Below, piece after piece: positions 9,076 to 18,933 of a DNA stretch of 64,000 nucleotides (its first letter is position 1; every line of letters begins with the position of its first letter). A program made the position numbers and the translations under genes. Source of the DNA: Sphingomonas sp. BT-65 (GTDB lineage Bacteria > Pseudomonadota > Alphaproteobacteria > Sphingomonadales > Sphingomonadaceae); contig NZ_JAPCIA010000001.1 in NCBI RefSeq assembly GCF_026107375.2, positions 2,790,001 to 2,854,000 of the forward strand. Reading direction: 5' to 3'. The notes beneath the pieces were generated by a model. The model worked only from the letters and a program-made list of their open reading frames with translations. It ran no database searches and was not told the DNA's origin.

Positions 9076-12000
9076 TCAGAAGTTCATGCGAGCGCCCGCA
9101 TAGAAGCGCCGGCCGATCGGATCGAACTGGCCGTTGATGTTGCCGGCGACGCCCGTGAAGAGCGGCGGGCGGTCGACATCGAACAGGTTCTTCACGCCGA
9201 TGAAGAACTGCATTTCGTCCATGACTTTGAAGCGGACCTGCGCGTCGGTGTAGATCACGCTGTCGATGCGGAAATACTTCTTGTCGGGAAGCGACCCGTC
9301 GGCGAGCACGTAGCGCGTCTGGAAATTCTCGTAATCCAGATATTGCGGCCCGATATATTCGGCGCTGACGGTGAAGCCGACCGTGTCGTTGTCCCAGCTC
9401 AGACTCGCATTCGCGGCATCCTCGGGCGTGCCGAGCTCACCCTTCGAATTGTCGAACGGATCACCGGCGAGCGGCGTATTCCCCTTGGCCAGCAGATGCG
9501 TCCAGGAGGTCGAGAAATTGGCCCGGCCGCCAAAGGCGCGCATCGTGTAGGACAAAGTGAAGTCGAGGCCCTCGGTCTTGCTGCCGCCGCTGTTGACCAG
9601 CGCGCGGACGACCTGCTCGACCGAGCCCGCACTGAACGCACCGCTGGCGGTCGAGCGCCGGGTGACGAACTGGCAGAAGTCGGAGATGCCCTGCACGTAA
9701 CATTTGTTCAGCACCGTCGACTGCGAGATGCGGCTGATCGCATCCTTGAGCTCGATGTTGAAATAGTCCGCGGTGAAGGTGAGGCCGCGCAGCGCCTCGA
9801 TCGACACCGGATTGATCACCACGCCCAGCGTATAGGTGGTGGCGGTTTCCTCCTGGATGTTCGGGTTCGGCGCAGTGACGCTGCCGACGCCCTGCTGATC
9901 GGGCACGGTCAGCGTGAACGAGCCGTTCGCCTGGATGTTGGCCAGCACGCCCGGCGCGGCGCGGCAATTATCGGCCAGCGTGCCGGTGCTGGTGAGCGTG
10001 ACGCCCTGGCACGGATCGGTGATCGAGATGATGCCCGCCTGGGGCGCTTCGAACAGCTCGCCGATATTGGGCGCGCGCACGGCATGGGCATAGACGCCGC
10101 GGATACGGATGTCCGCCACCGGCGACCATTCGACGCCGCCATTGTACGCCCAGAAGCTGCCGACCGTCGAATAGTCGGAGATACGCGCCGCGCCGCGCAG
10201 CGTCAGATTGTGGAAGAACGGCACGTTGGCGAGAACGGGAAGGACGATCTCGCCATAGGCTTCCTTGACGTTGAAGGCGCCGACCGTGTCGGTTGCCTGG
10301 GTGTAGCCGTTGCGCGCCTGGTTGGTCAGCGGATCGAAGGTGTCCTTGCTGGACTCCTCGCGATATTCGAGACCCGCGGCGACCTGCACCGGACCGCCGG
10401 GAAGCTGGAACAATGTGCCGGAGAGGTTGAGCGCGGCGGCGTGCATGTCCTGGAAGGCGTGCGCCTGGTAGCTGGCCTTCACATAGTTGATCGCGTCCGC
10501 GCTGATCTTGCTCGACCCGTCGGGATTGAGCCCGAAGACGTTCATCGGCACGCAGCCCGACGCGCGCGCATTGGCATCGAGACAGATCGCGTCGGTCGTG
10601 CTGCCATTGCGGTTGACGTCGTTGATGTCGGGGACGACCTGCACGGCGTTCGCGACATTGTAGAGGTTGGCGAGGCCCGTCATCGTCGTGTCAGAGCGCG
10701 TCGAACCGTAGCTGTAATAGGCGTCGAGGTTCCAGCCGCCGCCGAGGTCGATATCGCCACCGACGGCGATGCGGAAATTGTCACGCTGGGTGGTCACTGC
10801 ACGCGTCCCCGGCGGGAACATGGTGGTGCGGATCAGGAAGCTGATGTCCTTGAGCCCGTCCCCGGTGCGGTCGTTCGCGGCATTGTAGACCGCATCGGAC
10901 ACGAACGGGTTGCGCAGGATCACCGAGGTGCCGTCGGGGCGGAACACGCGATGCTCGATGTTGAAATAGCCGTTGGCGCTGCCGGGGGCGTTGAATGCGC
11001 CGAGCGCACCGTCGGTGCGCAGCGGCGAAGCCTCAAGATAGCCCTTGGTATCGACGCGGTTGTAGGTACCTTCGACGAAGATGTTGACCTTGTCCGACAC
11101 GTCATAGTTGGTGCGCACCGCGAAGGTCAGGCGCTCGACCGGCGAGGCGATCGCGCCGTACTGGGCGCGGTTGAAGCCGTCGGTCGCGGCGTTGTAGGCG
11201 CGCACCGACCCGTCGGGGTTGATGATGCGGTTGCCCGCGCCGGCGATCGAGAACACGCCCCCCGGGCCGACGTTCGACGGCGAGTAGAGCGGCACGAACA
11301 GGTTCTGCGCCGCGGTCAGGTTGGCGTTGCTCGGGGTGCCGACGCGCTGCGTGGTGCCGAGGCTGACATAGTCGCGGGCCGACCAGTCACGCGCGGTGTT
11401 GAGGACCGCGCCTTCGCGCTGCCAGCCGGCGAAGAGCAGCAAATTGCCGTCGCCATTCGCGAAGTTGCGGCCGAAGGTGACGTTGGCGGAATAATTGTCG
11501 TCGTCGCCGCGCTCCGAGATGCCGGCCTGGGTGTTGATCCGGATGCCTTCGTAATCCTTCTTGTAGATGAAGTTGACCACGCCCGCGATCGCGTCCGAGC
11601 CGTAAACGGCCGAGGCGCCGCCGGTCAGCACATCGACGCGCTCGACGAACGAAGACGGGATCATCGCGAGGTCGACGACGCTCGAGCCCGGCGAGCCGGC
11701 CACGGTGCGGCGGCCGTCGATCAGGACGAGCGTGCGCGACGGCCCGAGGCCGCGGAGATCGACGGTCGCGCGGCCCGGACCGGTGCCGAAGGTGCTGGTC
11801 GTGCGGCTGTTGCCAGCGGGGCCGACCGCGGGGTTCTGCTGGAGAATCTCCTGGACGTCGATCGCGCCCTTGTTCTCGATCTCCTGCGCGGTGATCACTT
11901 GGATCGGCGACGGCGAGGTCAGCGTCGGGCTGCGGATGCGGCTGCCCGTGACAACGACGTCCTGTTCGGTCGTCTCGGCCTCGGCCGCCTGTTCGGCCGG

Positions 12001-12132
12001 GGTCTGGGCGACAGGCGCGGCGGCTTCCTGCGCCTGCGACGCGGTGGCCGCGAACAGGGTCAGCGCGCTGGTGCCGGTCAGCAGCAATCCGGTGCGGACG
12101 CCGCGCGATGATGTGATGGTTGCAACTTTCAT
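9076..12132 (-). CDS. TonB-dependent receptor 1
   Basis: A 1018-residue outer-membrane receptor. A signal peptide (to ASQAQ, about residue 35) is followed by a TonB-box-like stretch EQDVVVTGSRI and a plug domain with PIQVITAQEIENKGA, LRGLGPSRTLVLIDGRR and GGASAVYGSDAIAGVVNFI. A 22-strand-type barrel follows, with VRAPNIGELFEAP and a C-terminal GARMNF ending in Phe. Sphingomonads use such receptors instead of SusC/D pairs to import oligosaccharides. It lies 107 bases after the FGGY kinase of the apiose operon on the same strand and could be cotranscribed with it. The start is preceded by GGGAAGGAG. The substrate is inferred only from context. Confidence 0.92.
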   Translation of the reverse strand: MKVATITSSRGVRTGLLLTGTSALTLFAATASQAQEAAAPVAQTPAEQAAEAETTEQDVVVTGSRIRSPTLTSPSPIQVITAQEIENKGAIDVQEILQQNPAVGPAGNSRTTSTFGTGPGRATVDLRGLGPSRTLVLIDGRRTVAGSPGSSVVDLAMIPSSFVERVDVLTGGASAVYGSDAIAGVVNFIYKKDYEGIRINTQAGISERGDDDNYSANVTFGRNFANGDGNLLLFAGWQREGAVLNTARDWSARDYVSLGTTQRVGTPSNANLTAAQNLFVPLYSPSNVGPGGVFSIAGAGNRIINPDGSVRAYNAATDGFNRAQYGAIASPVERLTFAVRTNYDVSDKVNIFVEGTYNRVDTKGYLEASPLRTDGALGAFNAPGSANGYFNIEHRVFRPDGTSVILRNPFVSDAVYNAANDRTGDGLKDISFLIRTTMFPPGTRAVTTQRDNFRIAVGGDIDLGGGWNLDAYYSYGSTRSDTTMTGLANLYNVANAVQVVPDINDVNRNGSTTDAICLDANARASGCVPMNVFGLNPDGSSKISADAINYVKASYQAHAFQDMHAAALNLSGTLFQLPGGPVQVAAGLEYREESSKDTFDPLTNQARNGYTQATDTVGAFNVKEAYGEIVLPVLANVPFFHNLTLRGAARISDYSTVGSFWAYNGGVEWSPVADIRIRGVYAHAVRAPNIGELFEAPQAGIISITDPCQGVTLTSTGTLADNCRAAPGVLANIQANGSFTLTVPDQQGVGSVTAPNPNIQEETATTYTLGVVINPVSIEALRGLTFTADYFNIELKDAISRISQSTVLNKCYVQGISDFCQFVTRRSTASGAFSAGSVEQVVRALVNSGGSKTEGLDFTLSYTMRAFGGRANFSTSWTHLLAKGNTPLAGDPFDNSKGELGTPEDAANASLSWDNDTVGFTVSAEYIGPQYLDYENFQTRYVLADGSLPDKKYFRIDSVIYTDAQVRFKVMDEMQFFIGVKNLFDVDRPPLFTGVAGNINGQFDPIGRRFYAGARMNF

Positions 12133-12239
12133 TTCCCCACTCCTTCCCTTGTCTGGTTCTGATCGGGCCTTGGGTCAGGCCCCAGTCCATGGGCGTTTGC
12201 CGCCTCTCTTTCGTTGTTCTTTGGCGTTGTTCCTTGGCT

Positions 12240-13730
12240 TCAGCCGGGCGGCGCCCGGTTGGCGCGGGCGACGACGTCAGTCACGCTCTCGCGCCAGTTG
12301 CGGCGGATCGCTTCGCGCGCGTCGGGCGCGAGCTGCGGTTCGAAACGCTCGGCGGCGGTCGCCGCGCTGATGCCGGCGAGGCCGAGCGCTTCGGCGGCCA
12401 TGCGGGCGACGCCGAGCGCGCTGGCTTCGGCGATCTCGGGCCGGGCGATGGCGCGTCCGGTTAAGTCGGCGAGGAGCTGCGCGAGCAACGGGTTGCGCGC
12501 GGCGCCGCCGTCGATCGAGAGCTCGGGCAGGTCGATGCCGAGATCGGCGGCGATTGCATCAAGCACGTCGCCGATCTGGAGCGCGATCGCCTCGAGCGTG
12601 GCGCGGGCGACATGCGCGGGGCGGGTGGCGAGCGTCATGCCGCTGATCGTGCCGCGCGCGCCGGATTGCCAGTGCGGCGCGCCGAGCCCGGCAAGCGCGG
12701 GGACGACCACCACGCCTTCGCTACTCTCGACGCTCGCCGCGAGATTGGTGAGCGCCTGTTCGTCGGACAGGCCGAGCAGCGCCGTCGCGAAGGCGGCGGC
12801 ATGGCCCGAGACCGAGATGTTGCCCTCGAGCGCGTGCTGCGCTCCGCCATTGGCGCGGCTCCACGCGATCGTGCTCGACAGGCCGTGCGACGAGCGCGCC
12901 CGGCCTGCGGTCGCGGCCATCAGCGAGCTGCCGGTGCCGATCGTCGCCTTGACCCGGCCGGGCGCGTGGATGCCGTGCGCGAACAGCGCGGCGTGGCTGT
13001 CGCCGAGCAGCACCTGCACCGGCGTGCCCGCGGGCAGCGCGGTGAGGCCGGACACGACGGCGCCGAAGCCGCTGTCCGACGGCGCGATGCGCGGCAGGAT
13101 GTTTAGCGGCACGTCGAAGATGCGCGCCAGCGCTTCGTCCCAATCAAGCGTGTCGAGGTTGAACAGCTGGGTACGCGAGGCGTTGCTGTGGTCAGTGGCG
13201 TGGACCTGCCCGCCGGTGAGGTTCCACAGCAGCCAGCTGTCGATCGTGCCGGCCCGGATATCGCCGTTCGCTGCGCGGTCGCGGGCGCCGGGGATCGAGT
13301 CGAGCAGCCAGGCGATCTTGGCGGCGGGGAAGAGCGGGTCGATGCCGAGGCCGCTGCGCGAGACGATCTCGTCTTGCAGCCCTGCGGCGCGCAATGCGGC
13401 GCAGCGTTCGGCCGAGCGCGCGCATTGCCAGATCACCGCGGGGGCGAGCGGGCGGCCAGTCGCGGCCTCCCACAGCACCACGGTCTCGCGCTGGTTGGAG
13501 ATGGCGAGCGCGGCGATCTCCGAACCCGGCGCGGCGGCGACCAGCTCGGCGATCAGCGCGGCGACCGCTTCCCAGATGTCCGACGCAGATTGCTCGGCCC
13601 AGCCGGGCTGCGGATAGGTCACCTGCATCGGCCGCGCGCGCGAAGCCAACACCGTGCCGTCGGGCGCGACGAGCAGCGCCTTGGTGTTGGTCGTGCCCTG
13701 GTCGATGGCGAGGATGACCGGACCGGACAT
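12240..13730 (-). CDS. apsK: FGGY family sugar kinase, candidate apulose kinase
   Basis: A 496-residue kinase with the two-domain FGGY fold. DQGTTNTKALL is the phosphate-1 loop, and ISNQRETVVLW, TIDSWLLWNLTGG, IGTGSSLM and SIDGGAARNPLLAQLLADL are the other landmarks. It resembles glycerol kinases in general pattern, but its partners decide the call: it is the third gene after two transketolase half-genes, next to a DeoR regulator and a TIM-barrel isomerase. That set matches the known D-apiose route, in which apulose is phosphorylated to apulose 4-phosphate. The ATG overlaps the stop of aptB by one base. Another ketose kinase specificity is possible; the family call is secure. Confidence 0.72.
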   Translation of the reverse strand: MSGPVILAIDQGTTNTKALLVAPDGTVLASRARPMQVTYPQPGWAEQSASDIWEAVAALIAELVAAAPGSEIAALAISNQRETVVLWEAATGRPLAPAVIWQCARSAERCAALRAAGLQDEIVSRSGLGIDPLFPAAKIAWLLDSIPGARDRAANGDIRAGTIDSWLLWNLTGGQVHATDHSNASRTQLFNLDTLDWDEALARIFDVPLNILPRIAPSDSGFGAVVSGLTALPAGTPVQVLLGDSHAALFAHGIHAPGRVKATIGTGSSLMAATAGRARSSHGLSSTIAWSRANGGAQHALEGNISVSGHAAAFATALLGLSDEQALTNLAASVESSEGVVVVPALAGLGAPHWQSGARGTISGMTLATRPAHVARATLEAIALQIGDVLDAIAADLGIDLPELSIDGGAARNPLLAQLLADLTGRAIARPEIAEASALGVARMAAEALGLAGISAATAAERFEPQLAPDAREAIRRNWRESVTDVVARANRAPPG

Positions 13731-14686
13731 CAGGCGGCCCTATGTCCCAGCAGATCGCGCGCGGCGGCGGCGATGCCCTCGGCGGTGAGGCCGAAACGCT
13801 CCATCAGCCATGATGCCGAGCCGGTCGGCAGGAAGCCGGGGAAGCCGAGCATCCGCATCCGCACGGGCGAGTGCTGCGCGCAATATTCGGCGATCGCACC
13901 GCCAAGGCCGCCTTGCGCAAGTCCTTCCTCGGCGGTGACGATCGCCCCGGTCTGCGCCGCGGCGGCGATCAGCCCGGTGTCGAGCGGCGAGACGGTCGCC
14001 ATGTTGATCACGCGCGCGGCGATGCCCTCGGCCGCCAGCACCTCGGCCGCAGCGATCGCGCGGTGGACCAGTGTGCCGTTGGTGACGATGGCGATATCGC
14101 CGCCCTCGCGCAGCACTTCGCCCTTGCCGATCGCGAAGGACGCGCCGGCAGGGCGTTCGAGCGCAGGCACCGGCATGCGGCTGATCTTGATATAGACCGG
14201 GCCGTCATGCGCAGCGGCCGCCTTGATCGCCTCGGCGGTCTCCCACGGGTCCGACGGCACGATCACGGTGAGCTTGTCGATCGCGCGCAGCCAGGCGACG
14301 TCCTCGATACTGTGGTGCGTCGCGCCGAGCTCGCCATAGGCGACGCCCGAGGAGATGCCGCACAGCTTCACATTCTGCTGGCTATAGGCGCAGTCGACCT
14401 TGATCTGCTCCATCGCACGCGCGGTGAGGAAGCAGCCGGCACCGCTGACGAACGGGATCTTGCCGCCATTGGCGAGGCCGGCACCGACGCCGACCATGTT
14501 CTGCTCGGCGATGCCGACGTTGATCAGGCGATCGGGAAAGCGCTCGCGGAACTTGCCGAGCTTGGACGAGCCGACCGAATCATTGACCACCGCGACGATG
14601 CGGTCGTCATTGGCGGCGAGTTCCTCGACCGTCCGGACATAGGCGTCGCGGCAATCGAACATGCCGGTGGTTGCGACGTCCTTCAC
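13730..14686 (-). CDS. aptB: Transketolase C-terminal subunit, candidate apulose-4-phosphate transketolase
   Basis: A 318-residue protein matching the pyrimidine-binding and C-terminal domains of transketolase. INVGIAEQNMVGVGAGLANGG contains the Glu that activates thiamine diphosphate, and GATHHSIEDVAWLRAI, TVIVPSDPWETAEAI and GAIVTAEEGLAQGG are typical. The GTG at 14686 overlaps the aptA stop (GTGA); an internal ATG at the MFDCRD position is an alternative. Split transketolases occur in several sugar pathways, including apiose catabolism, where apulose 4-phosphate and glyceraldehyde 3-phosphate yield xylulose 5-phosphate and dihydroxyacetone phosphate. Together with the upstream half and the FGGY kinase it forms a coupled operon. 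Confidence 0.75.
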   Translation of the reverse strand: MKDVATTGMFDCRDAYVRTVEELAANDDRIVAVVNDSVGSSKLGKFRERFPDRLINVGIAEQNMVGVGAGLANGGKIPFVSGAGCFLTARAMEQIKVDCAYSQQNVKLCGISSGVAYGELGATHHSIEDVAWLRAIDKLTVIVPSDPWETAEAIKAAAAHDGPVYIKISRMPVPALERPAGASFAIGKGEVLREGGDIAIVTNGTLVHRAIAAAEVLAAEGIAARVINMATVSPLDTGLIAAAAQTGAIVTAEEGLAQGGLGGAIAEYCAQHSPVRMRMLGFPGFLPTGSASWLMERFGLTAEGIAAAARDLLGHRAA

Positions 14687-15558
14687 TTGTTCATCTCCGC
14701 TTCGAGCTCGGCCATGGCCTGGGCGTACTGCTCGGCATTGGGCACGCCGTGGTGCCAGCCGGCCTGGTCGCGCATGAAGCTGACGCCCTGGCCCTTGTGG
14801 GTGTCGGCGATGATGACGCGCGGCTTGCTGCGCGGGGCGCACGCGGCATCGAGCGTTTCGAGCAGCGCGGCATGATCATGGCCGTCGACCCCGACGACCT
14901 CCCAGCCGAACGCGCGCCACTTGTCGGCGAGCGGCTCGAGGCTGTTGGTGTCCTCGGTCTTCGCGCCCTGCTGGAGGCGGTTGCGGTCGACGATCACGGT
15001 GAGGTTGCCAAGGCCGCGATGCCCCGCGAACATCGCCGCTTCCCACATGCTGCCTTCCTGTAGCTCGCCGTCGCCGGTGAGCGCGAAGACGCGATAGTCC
15101 GCCTTGTCGATCTGCCCCGCGGCGGCAATGCCGACCGCGACCGGCAGGCCGTGGCCGAGCGGACCGGTATTGGTCTCGACGCCCGGCAGATAGGCGCGGT
15201 TGGGATGGCCGTTGAGCCGCGACTCGGGCTTCAAATAGGTGTCGAGCTCCTGCTCCGGAAAGAAGCCCGCCCCGGCCAGCGCCGTGTAGAGCGCGCCGGT
15301 GCAATGCCCTTTGCTCATCACGAAACGGTCGCGGTCCGGGGCGGCAGGAGAGGACCCGTTGACCCGAAGAATATCGAAATAGAGGGCGGCAAGCACATCT
15401 GCGGACGAAAGGTCACCGCCAGGGTGACCCTGCCCCGCCTCGACGATCATGCGGAGCAGGCGGCGGCGCATCCAATTCGCGCGCTCGCGGACGTGCGCAG
15501 CGCGCACCTCCAGCGTACGCCCAGCGGCGCCGCGACTCTCCAGCCTGACTGAACTCAT
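14683..15558 (-). CDS. aptA: Transketolase N-terminal subunit, candidate apulose-4-phosphate transketolase
   Basis: A 291-residue protein equal to the diphosphate-binding half of transketolase: GQGHPGGDLSSADVLAALY, FVMSKGHCTGALYTALA, PGVETNTGPLGHGLPVAVG and the thiamine-diphosphate motif GDGELQEGSMWEAAMFAG ending in DRN. Full-length transketolases are about 650 residues, so this and the next gene together make one enzyme. The ATG at 15558 follows AGGAGAGGTGA. First gene of the minus-strand unit aptA-aptB-apsK, divergent from a DeoR-type regulator. The apiose role rests on the gene set. A DXPS-like or other split-transketolase role is the alternative. Confidence 0.75.
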   Translation of the reverse strand: MSSVRLESRGAAGRTLEVRAAHVRERANWMRRRLLRMIVEAGQGHPGGDLSSADVLAALYFDILRVNGSSPAAPDRDRFVMSKGHCTGALYTALAGAGFFPEQELDTYLKPESRLNGHPNRAYLPGVETNTGPLGHGLPVAVGIAAAGQIDKADYRVFALTGDGELQEGSMWEAAMFAGHRGLGNLTVIVDRNRLQQGAKTEDTNSLEPLADKWRAFGWEVVGVDGHDHAALLETLDAACAPRSKPRVIIADTHKGQGVSFMRDQAGWHHGVPNAEQYAQAMAELEAEMNK

Positions 15559-15611
15559 TCACCTCTCCTGACCGCCGGATAGCGGATGTTGAAACCAAAC
15601 GCAATAATAGT

Positions 15612-15622
15612 CATATTATATG
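15612..15622. promoter_or_regulatory. AT-rich palindrome CATATTATATG, copy 1
   Basis: A perfect inverted repeat (CATAT-T-ATATG) in the intergenic region between aptA and the DeoR gene, 54 bases before the aptA start. The extended string TAGTCATATTATATGGAT is repeated almost unchanged in front of TonB receptor 2, and related forms precede the GH29 and GH140 genes. It is probably a shared operator. Confidence 0.6.
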
Positions 15623-15629
15623 GATATCA

Positions 15630-15675
15630 TTCGAAGTTTCGATTATCTTCGTTTTCTATCGAGCTGCGGCGAAAT
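15630..15675. promoter_or_regulatory. Possible DeoR-type operator region
   Basis: Several TTTCG/CTTCG and CGAAA boxes (15637-15641, 15647-15651, 15670-15674) cluster between the divergent aptA and DeoR genes. DeoR proteins often bind repeated boxes of this type, but the motif is short and the call is weak. Confidence 0.3.
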
Positions 15676-15771
15676 TGACAAGATATCAAAGCCCGCGCTA
15701 GGAGAAGGCTGCGCCGGCATGGTCTCAAGCAGGCGCCAAACGCAGGGAAATGGAGCGGGGATGTCGAGATC

Positions 15772-16557
15772 GTGAGCGGCGAACGACGCGCCCGGATGCT
15801 CGGCGAGGCCCGCCGCAGCAAGATCCTCGAATGGCTCCAGGAGGAGGGCAGCGCGCGCGTGCGCAGCCTGGCCGAGGCATTCGGCGTGTCCGAGGTGACG
15901 GTGCGCCAGGATCTCGAGAAGCTCGAGGCCGACGGGCACATCGTCCGCGAGCATGGCGGTGCGTTCCTCAAATCGGTGACTCAGCAGGTGCGCGCGATGG
16001 CGCTGCAGCATCACGAGAATATGGAGGCCAAGCAGCGCATCGGCCGCGCGGCGGCGGCGCTGGTTGGCGACGGTGAGACGATCATCCTCGACTCGGGCTC
16101 GACCACCACCGAGGTCGCGGCGCAGCTCACTGGCCGGCGCGACATGACCGTGATCACCAACGCACTCAACATCGCGCTGATGCTCGGCGCCGAGCCCGGG
16201 TTCGAGGTCCATATGACCGGCGGCCATTTCAAGGCGCCGACGCTGTCGCTGTCGGGCGACCGCTCGGCCGACTATTTCCGTGGGCTGTTCGTGCAGAAGC
16301 TGTTCCTGGCGACCGCCGCGCTCGATCTCGAGGCCGGGCTCACCTATCCGGCGCTGTCCGACATTCCGGTCAAGCGCGCGATGATCGAGGCGGCGGAGCG
16401 AGTCATCCTCGTCGCCGATTCGAGCAAGATTGGCCTCCGCTCCTTCAGCGCGCTGGGCGGGATCGAGCTGGTCCACCTGCTGGTGACCGACGGCGGCATC
16501 CGCGACGAAGACCGCGCCGCGATCGAGGCGGTGGGCGTGGAGGTGCTGGTCGCCTGA
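15772..16557 (+). CDS. DeoR/GlpR family transcriptional regulator
   Basis: A 261-residue regulator. The N-terminal DeoR helix-turn-helix reads [20 protein letters not shown] then [20 protein letters not shown]. The C-terminal DeoRC sensor domain, which resembles phosphosugar isomerases, shows [28 protein letters not shown] and [15 protein letters not shown]. DeoR proteins usually respond to phosphorylated sugars, which suits a pathway built on a kinase product such as apulose 4-phosphate. It is divergent from aptA-aptB-apsK and 58 bases before the isomerase gene. The GTG at 15772 is used; the ATG at 15796 is also possible. Confidence 0.87.
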   Translation: MSGERRARMLGEARRSKILEWLQEEGSARVRSLAEAFGVSEVTVRQDLEKLEADGHIVREHGGAFLKSVTQQVRAMALQHHENMEAKQRIGRAAAALVGDGETIILDSGSTTTEVAAQLTGRRDMTVITNALNIALMLGAEPGFEVHMTGGHFKAPTLSLSGDRSADYFRGLFVQKLFLATAALDLEAGLTYPALSDIPVKRAMIEAAERVILVADSSKIGLRSFSALGGIELVHLLVTDGGIRDEDRAAIEAVGVEVLVA

Positions 16558-16615
16558 AGATTTTCGGCGCGTGCGCCATGCCGCGCTTCCAAACCACCGG
16601 GATGAGGATCGAACC

Positions 16616-17596
16616 GTGAGCAACCAGAAATATGGCGCCGGCATCTGGCACTTCGCGACCTATGTCGATCGCTATGCGACCGACGGCTATGGCCCGGCAC
16701 GCTCGCTGATCGAGATGATCGATCTGGCCGGACAGGTCGACGACCTGTCGGTGGTCGACATCAACTATCCCTTCGTCGACCAGAGCCTGTCGCTCGATAC
16801 GGTGGATGAGGCGCTCGAGCGCAACAACCTCTCGGTGATCGGCATCACGCCCGAGATCTACACGCGCCAGTTCGCCAAGGGCGCGTTCACCAACCCCGAT
16901 CCGGGCATCCGCCGCCTGGCAAACGAGATGTGCAACGACGCCGCCAACGTCGTGCGGAGGTTCGATGCGAACTACGTCAAGCTGTGGCCGGGGCAGGACG
17001 GCTGGGACTATCCGTTCCAGGTCGACCATCGCAAATTGTGGCAGATGAGCGTCGAGGGGATCGGCGAGCTCGCCAGCCAGAACCCCGATCTCAACTTCGT
17101 GATCGAGTACAAGCCGCGCGAGCCGCGCTGCCATATGAGCTATGACAGCGTGTCGCGCACGCTGCTCGGGATCGAGCGGATGGGGCTGCCCAATGTCGGC
17201 ATCCTGCTCGATTTCGGCCATGCGCTGTACGGCGGCGAGAGCCCGGCGGATTCGGCGCAGCTCGCGATCGACCATGGCCGGCTGTTCGGCATGGACGTGA
17301 ACGACAATTTCCGCGGCTGGGACGACGACCTGATGGCCGGATCGGTCCACCCGATCGAGCTGTTCGAGTTCTTCTACACGCTGCGCAAGAACAAGTGGGA
17401 GGGCGTGTGGCAGCTCGACCAGTTCCCGTTCCGCGAGGACTCCGTCGCGGTCGCCAACGGCGCAATCAGCTTCCTGAAGGGCATCGAGCGCGCGCTCGAC
17501 AAGCTCGACTTCGCGGCGATGCAGGACGCGCAGGACCGCCAGGATGCGGTGACCGCGCTCAGGCTCGCGCGCGAAGCGCTGTTCACCTCCTTCTGA
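16616..17596 (+). CDS. apsE: TIM-barrel sugar isomerase/epimerase, candidate apiose isomerase
   Basis: A 326-residue xylose-isomerase-like TIM barrel. Likely metal ligands are the Glu in [11 protein letters not shown] (near residue 163), the Asp in [12 protein letters not shown] (near 198), the acidic residues of [14 protein letters not shown] and the Asp in WQLDQFPF. The GTG at 16616 is preceded by GGATGAGGA; the ATG further up gives an unlikely N-terminus. It converts an aldose to a ketose by family, and position between the DeoR gene and the apt/aps set makes D-apiose to D-apulose the best guess. L-rhamnose or another aldose cannot be excluded. Its stop overlaps the pectate lyase start by one base. 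Confidence 0.68.
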   Translation: MSNQKYGAGIWHFATYVDRYATDGYGPARSLIEMIDLAGQVDDLSVVDINYPFVDQSLSLDTVDEALERNNLSVIGITPEIYTRQFAKGAFTNPDPGIRRLANEMCNDAANVVRRFDANYVKLWPGQDGWDYPFQVDHRKLWQMSVEGIGELASQNPDLNFVIEYKPREPRCHMSYDSVSRTLLGIERMGLPNVGILLDFGHALYGGESPADSAQLAIDHGRLFGMDVNDNFRGWDDDLMAGSVHPIELFEFFYTLRKNKWEGVWQLDQFPFREDSVAVANGAISFLKGIERALDKLDFAAMQDAQDRQDAVTALRLAREALFTSF

Positions 17597-18933
17597 TGCT
17601 GCGCGGAGCAGCCATCTTGGCAGTGCTGGCGGCGGCGGGTGCGCCCGCTGCGGCGCAGCAGCTTGCTTTCCCCGGCGCGGAAGGGGCGGGGCGGTTTTCC
17701 GAAGGCGGGCGCGGCGGGCGGGTGATCGCGGTCACCAACCTCGACGATTCCGGGCCGGGCAGCCTGCGCGCGGCGCTCGAGGCGGAGCGGCCGCGCACCG
17801 TGGTGTTCAACGTCTCGGGCACGATCGCGCTCAAGTCCGACATCGTCGTGACCAACGGGCGGCTGACCATCGCCGGCCAGACCGCGCCGGGCGACGGCAT
17901 CACGATCCGCGACCGCTCGCTCAACATCGCCGCGGACGACGTGGTGGTGCGCTATATCCGCGGGCGGCTCGGCGCCGCCTCGGGCACGCAGCAGGACGCG
18001 ATCACGGTGACCAGGGGGCGGCGGATCATCCTCGACCATGTCTCGGCGAGTTGGTCGATCGACGAGACGCTGTCGGCCTCGACGCATTACGACAAGCCGG
18101 GCGACGGGGTGTGGGACCTGACCGTGCAATGGTCGATCATCGCCAATTCGCTGCGCAAGTCGAACCACGACAAGGGCGAGCACGGGTTCGGCAGCCTGAT
18201 CCGTGCGGCGCGCGGCGCGAAGATCAGCTGGCACCACAATCTTTGGGCCAATCATCTCGACCGCATGCCGCGACCGGGCAATTATTCGTTGCCGAGCGAG
18301 GACGACAAGGGCGGGCTGTTCGAGTTCCGCTCCAACGTCTTCTACAATTGGGGCAAGGACCGCTCGGGCTATAATTACGACGTGTCGACACATGCCCAGT
18401 ACAACTTCATCGATAACAGCTATGTCGCCGGACCCGACAGCAAGGGCAATTTCGCGTTCGAGGAGCAGAACCAGCTCGCGCGCGCCTGGTGGTCGGGCAA
18501 CAGCATGAACGGTGCGGTGCCGGCGGACCAGAAGACGCTGGTCAAGGGCAACATCCCCGCAGGCTACTGGCTCGACGCGCCGCTCGATGTCGGGGCGGTG
18601 GCGAGCGATCCGGCGCCGCGCGCGTTCGAGCGTGTGCTCGCGGACGCTGGCGCGTCGCTGGTGCGCGACGCGGTTGATCTCAAGATCGTGGCGGGCGTGC
18701 GCAATCGCACCGGGCGGATCATCGACAACGAGGCGCAGGACGGCGGCTGGCCGGCGCTGCGTTCGGGCACCGCGGCGGCTGATGGCGATCAGGACGGCAT
18801 GCCCGACGCGTGGGAGCGCGCACGCGGGCTCGACCCGGCCAGCGCCGACGGCGCGGCGGATCGCAACAAGGACGGCTACAGCAACCTCGAGGAATATCTG
18901 AACGAGCTTGCCGCCGGGAAGGGCACCGCGTGA
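17596..18933 (+). CDS. Pectate lyase family PL1-like, secreted
   Basis: A 445-residue protein with signal peptide (ending APAAAQ, about residue 22) and a right-handed parallel beta-helix. [17 protein letters not shown] and [16 protein letters not shown] are typical of bacterial PL1-type lyases; [19 protein letters not shown] and [13 protein letters not shown] continue the helix, and [13 protein letters not shown] holds the Arg expected at the catalytic site. The last 50 residues ([16 protein letters not shown], then [17 protein letters not shown]) form Asp-rich calcium-type repeats like those of thrombospondin/dockerin tails. It would cleave polygalacturonate backbone by beta-elimination. It overlaps lldD by four bases (GTGA). 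Confidence 0.87.
   Translation: MLRGAAILAVLAAAGAPAAAQQLAFPGAEGAGRFSEGGRGGRVIAVTNLDDSGPGSLRAALEAERPRTVVFNVSGTIALKSDIVVTNGRLTIAGQTAPGDGITIRDRSLNIAADDVVVRYIRGRLGAASGTQQDAITVTRGRRIILDHVSASWSIDETLSASTHYDKPGDGVWDLTVQWSIIANSLRKSNHDKGEHGFGSLIRAARGAKISWHHNLWANHLDRMPRPGNYSLPSEDDKGGLFEFRSNVFYNWGKDRSGYNYDVSTHAQYNFIDNSYVAGPDSKGNFAFEEQNQLARAWWSGNSMNGAVPADQKTLVKGNIPAGYWLDAPLDVGAVASDPAPRAFERVLADAGASLVRDAVDLKIVAGVRNRTGRIIDNEAQDGGWPALRSGTAAADGDQDGMPDAWERARGLDPASADGAADRNKDGYSNLEEYLNELAAGKGTA

Noticed and set aside
7732..12111. A 1459-codon open frame on the plus strand
   Set aside because: It is antisense to the TonB receptor, MFS and DUF5060 genes, has no recognisable domain and shows the Ala/Arg/Asp-rich composition of shadow frames in GC-rich DNA.
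9076..12132. SusC/SusD-type uptake pair
   Set aside because: Both large receptors lack the SusC N-terminal extension and no SusD-like lipoprotein gene lies beside either.
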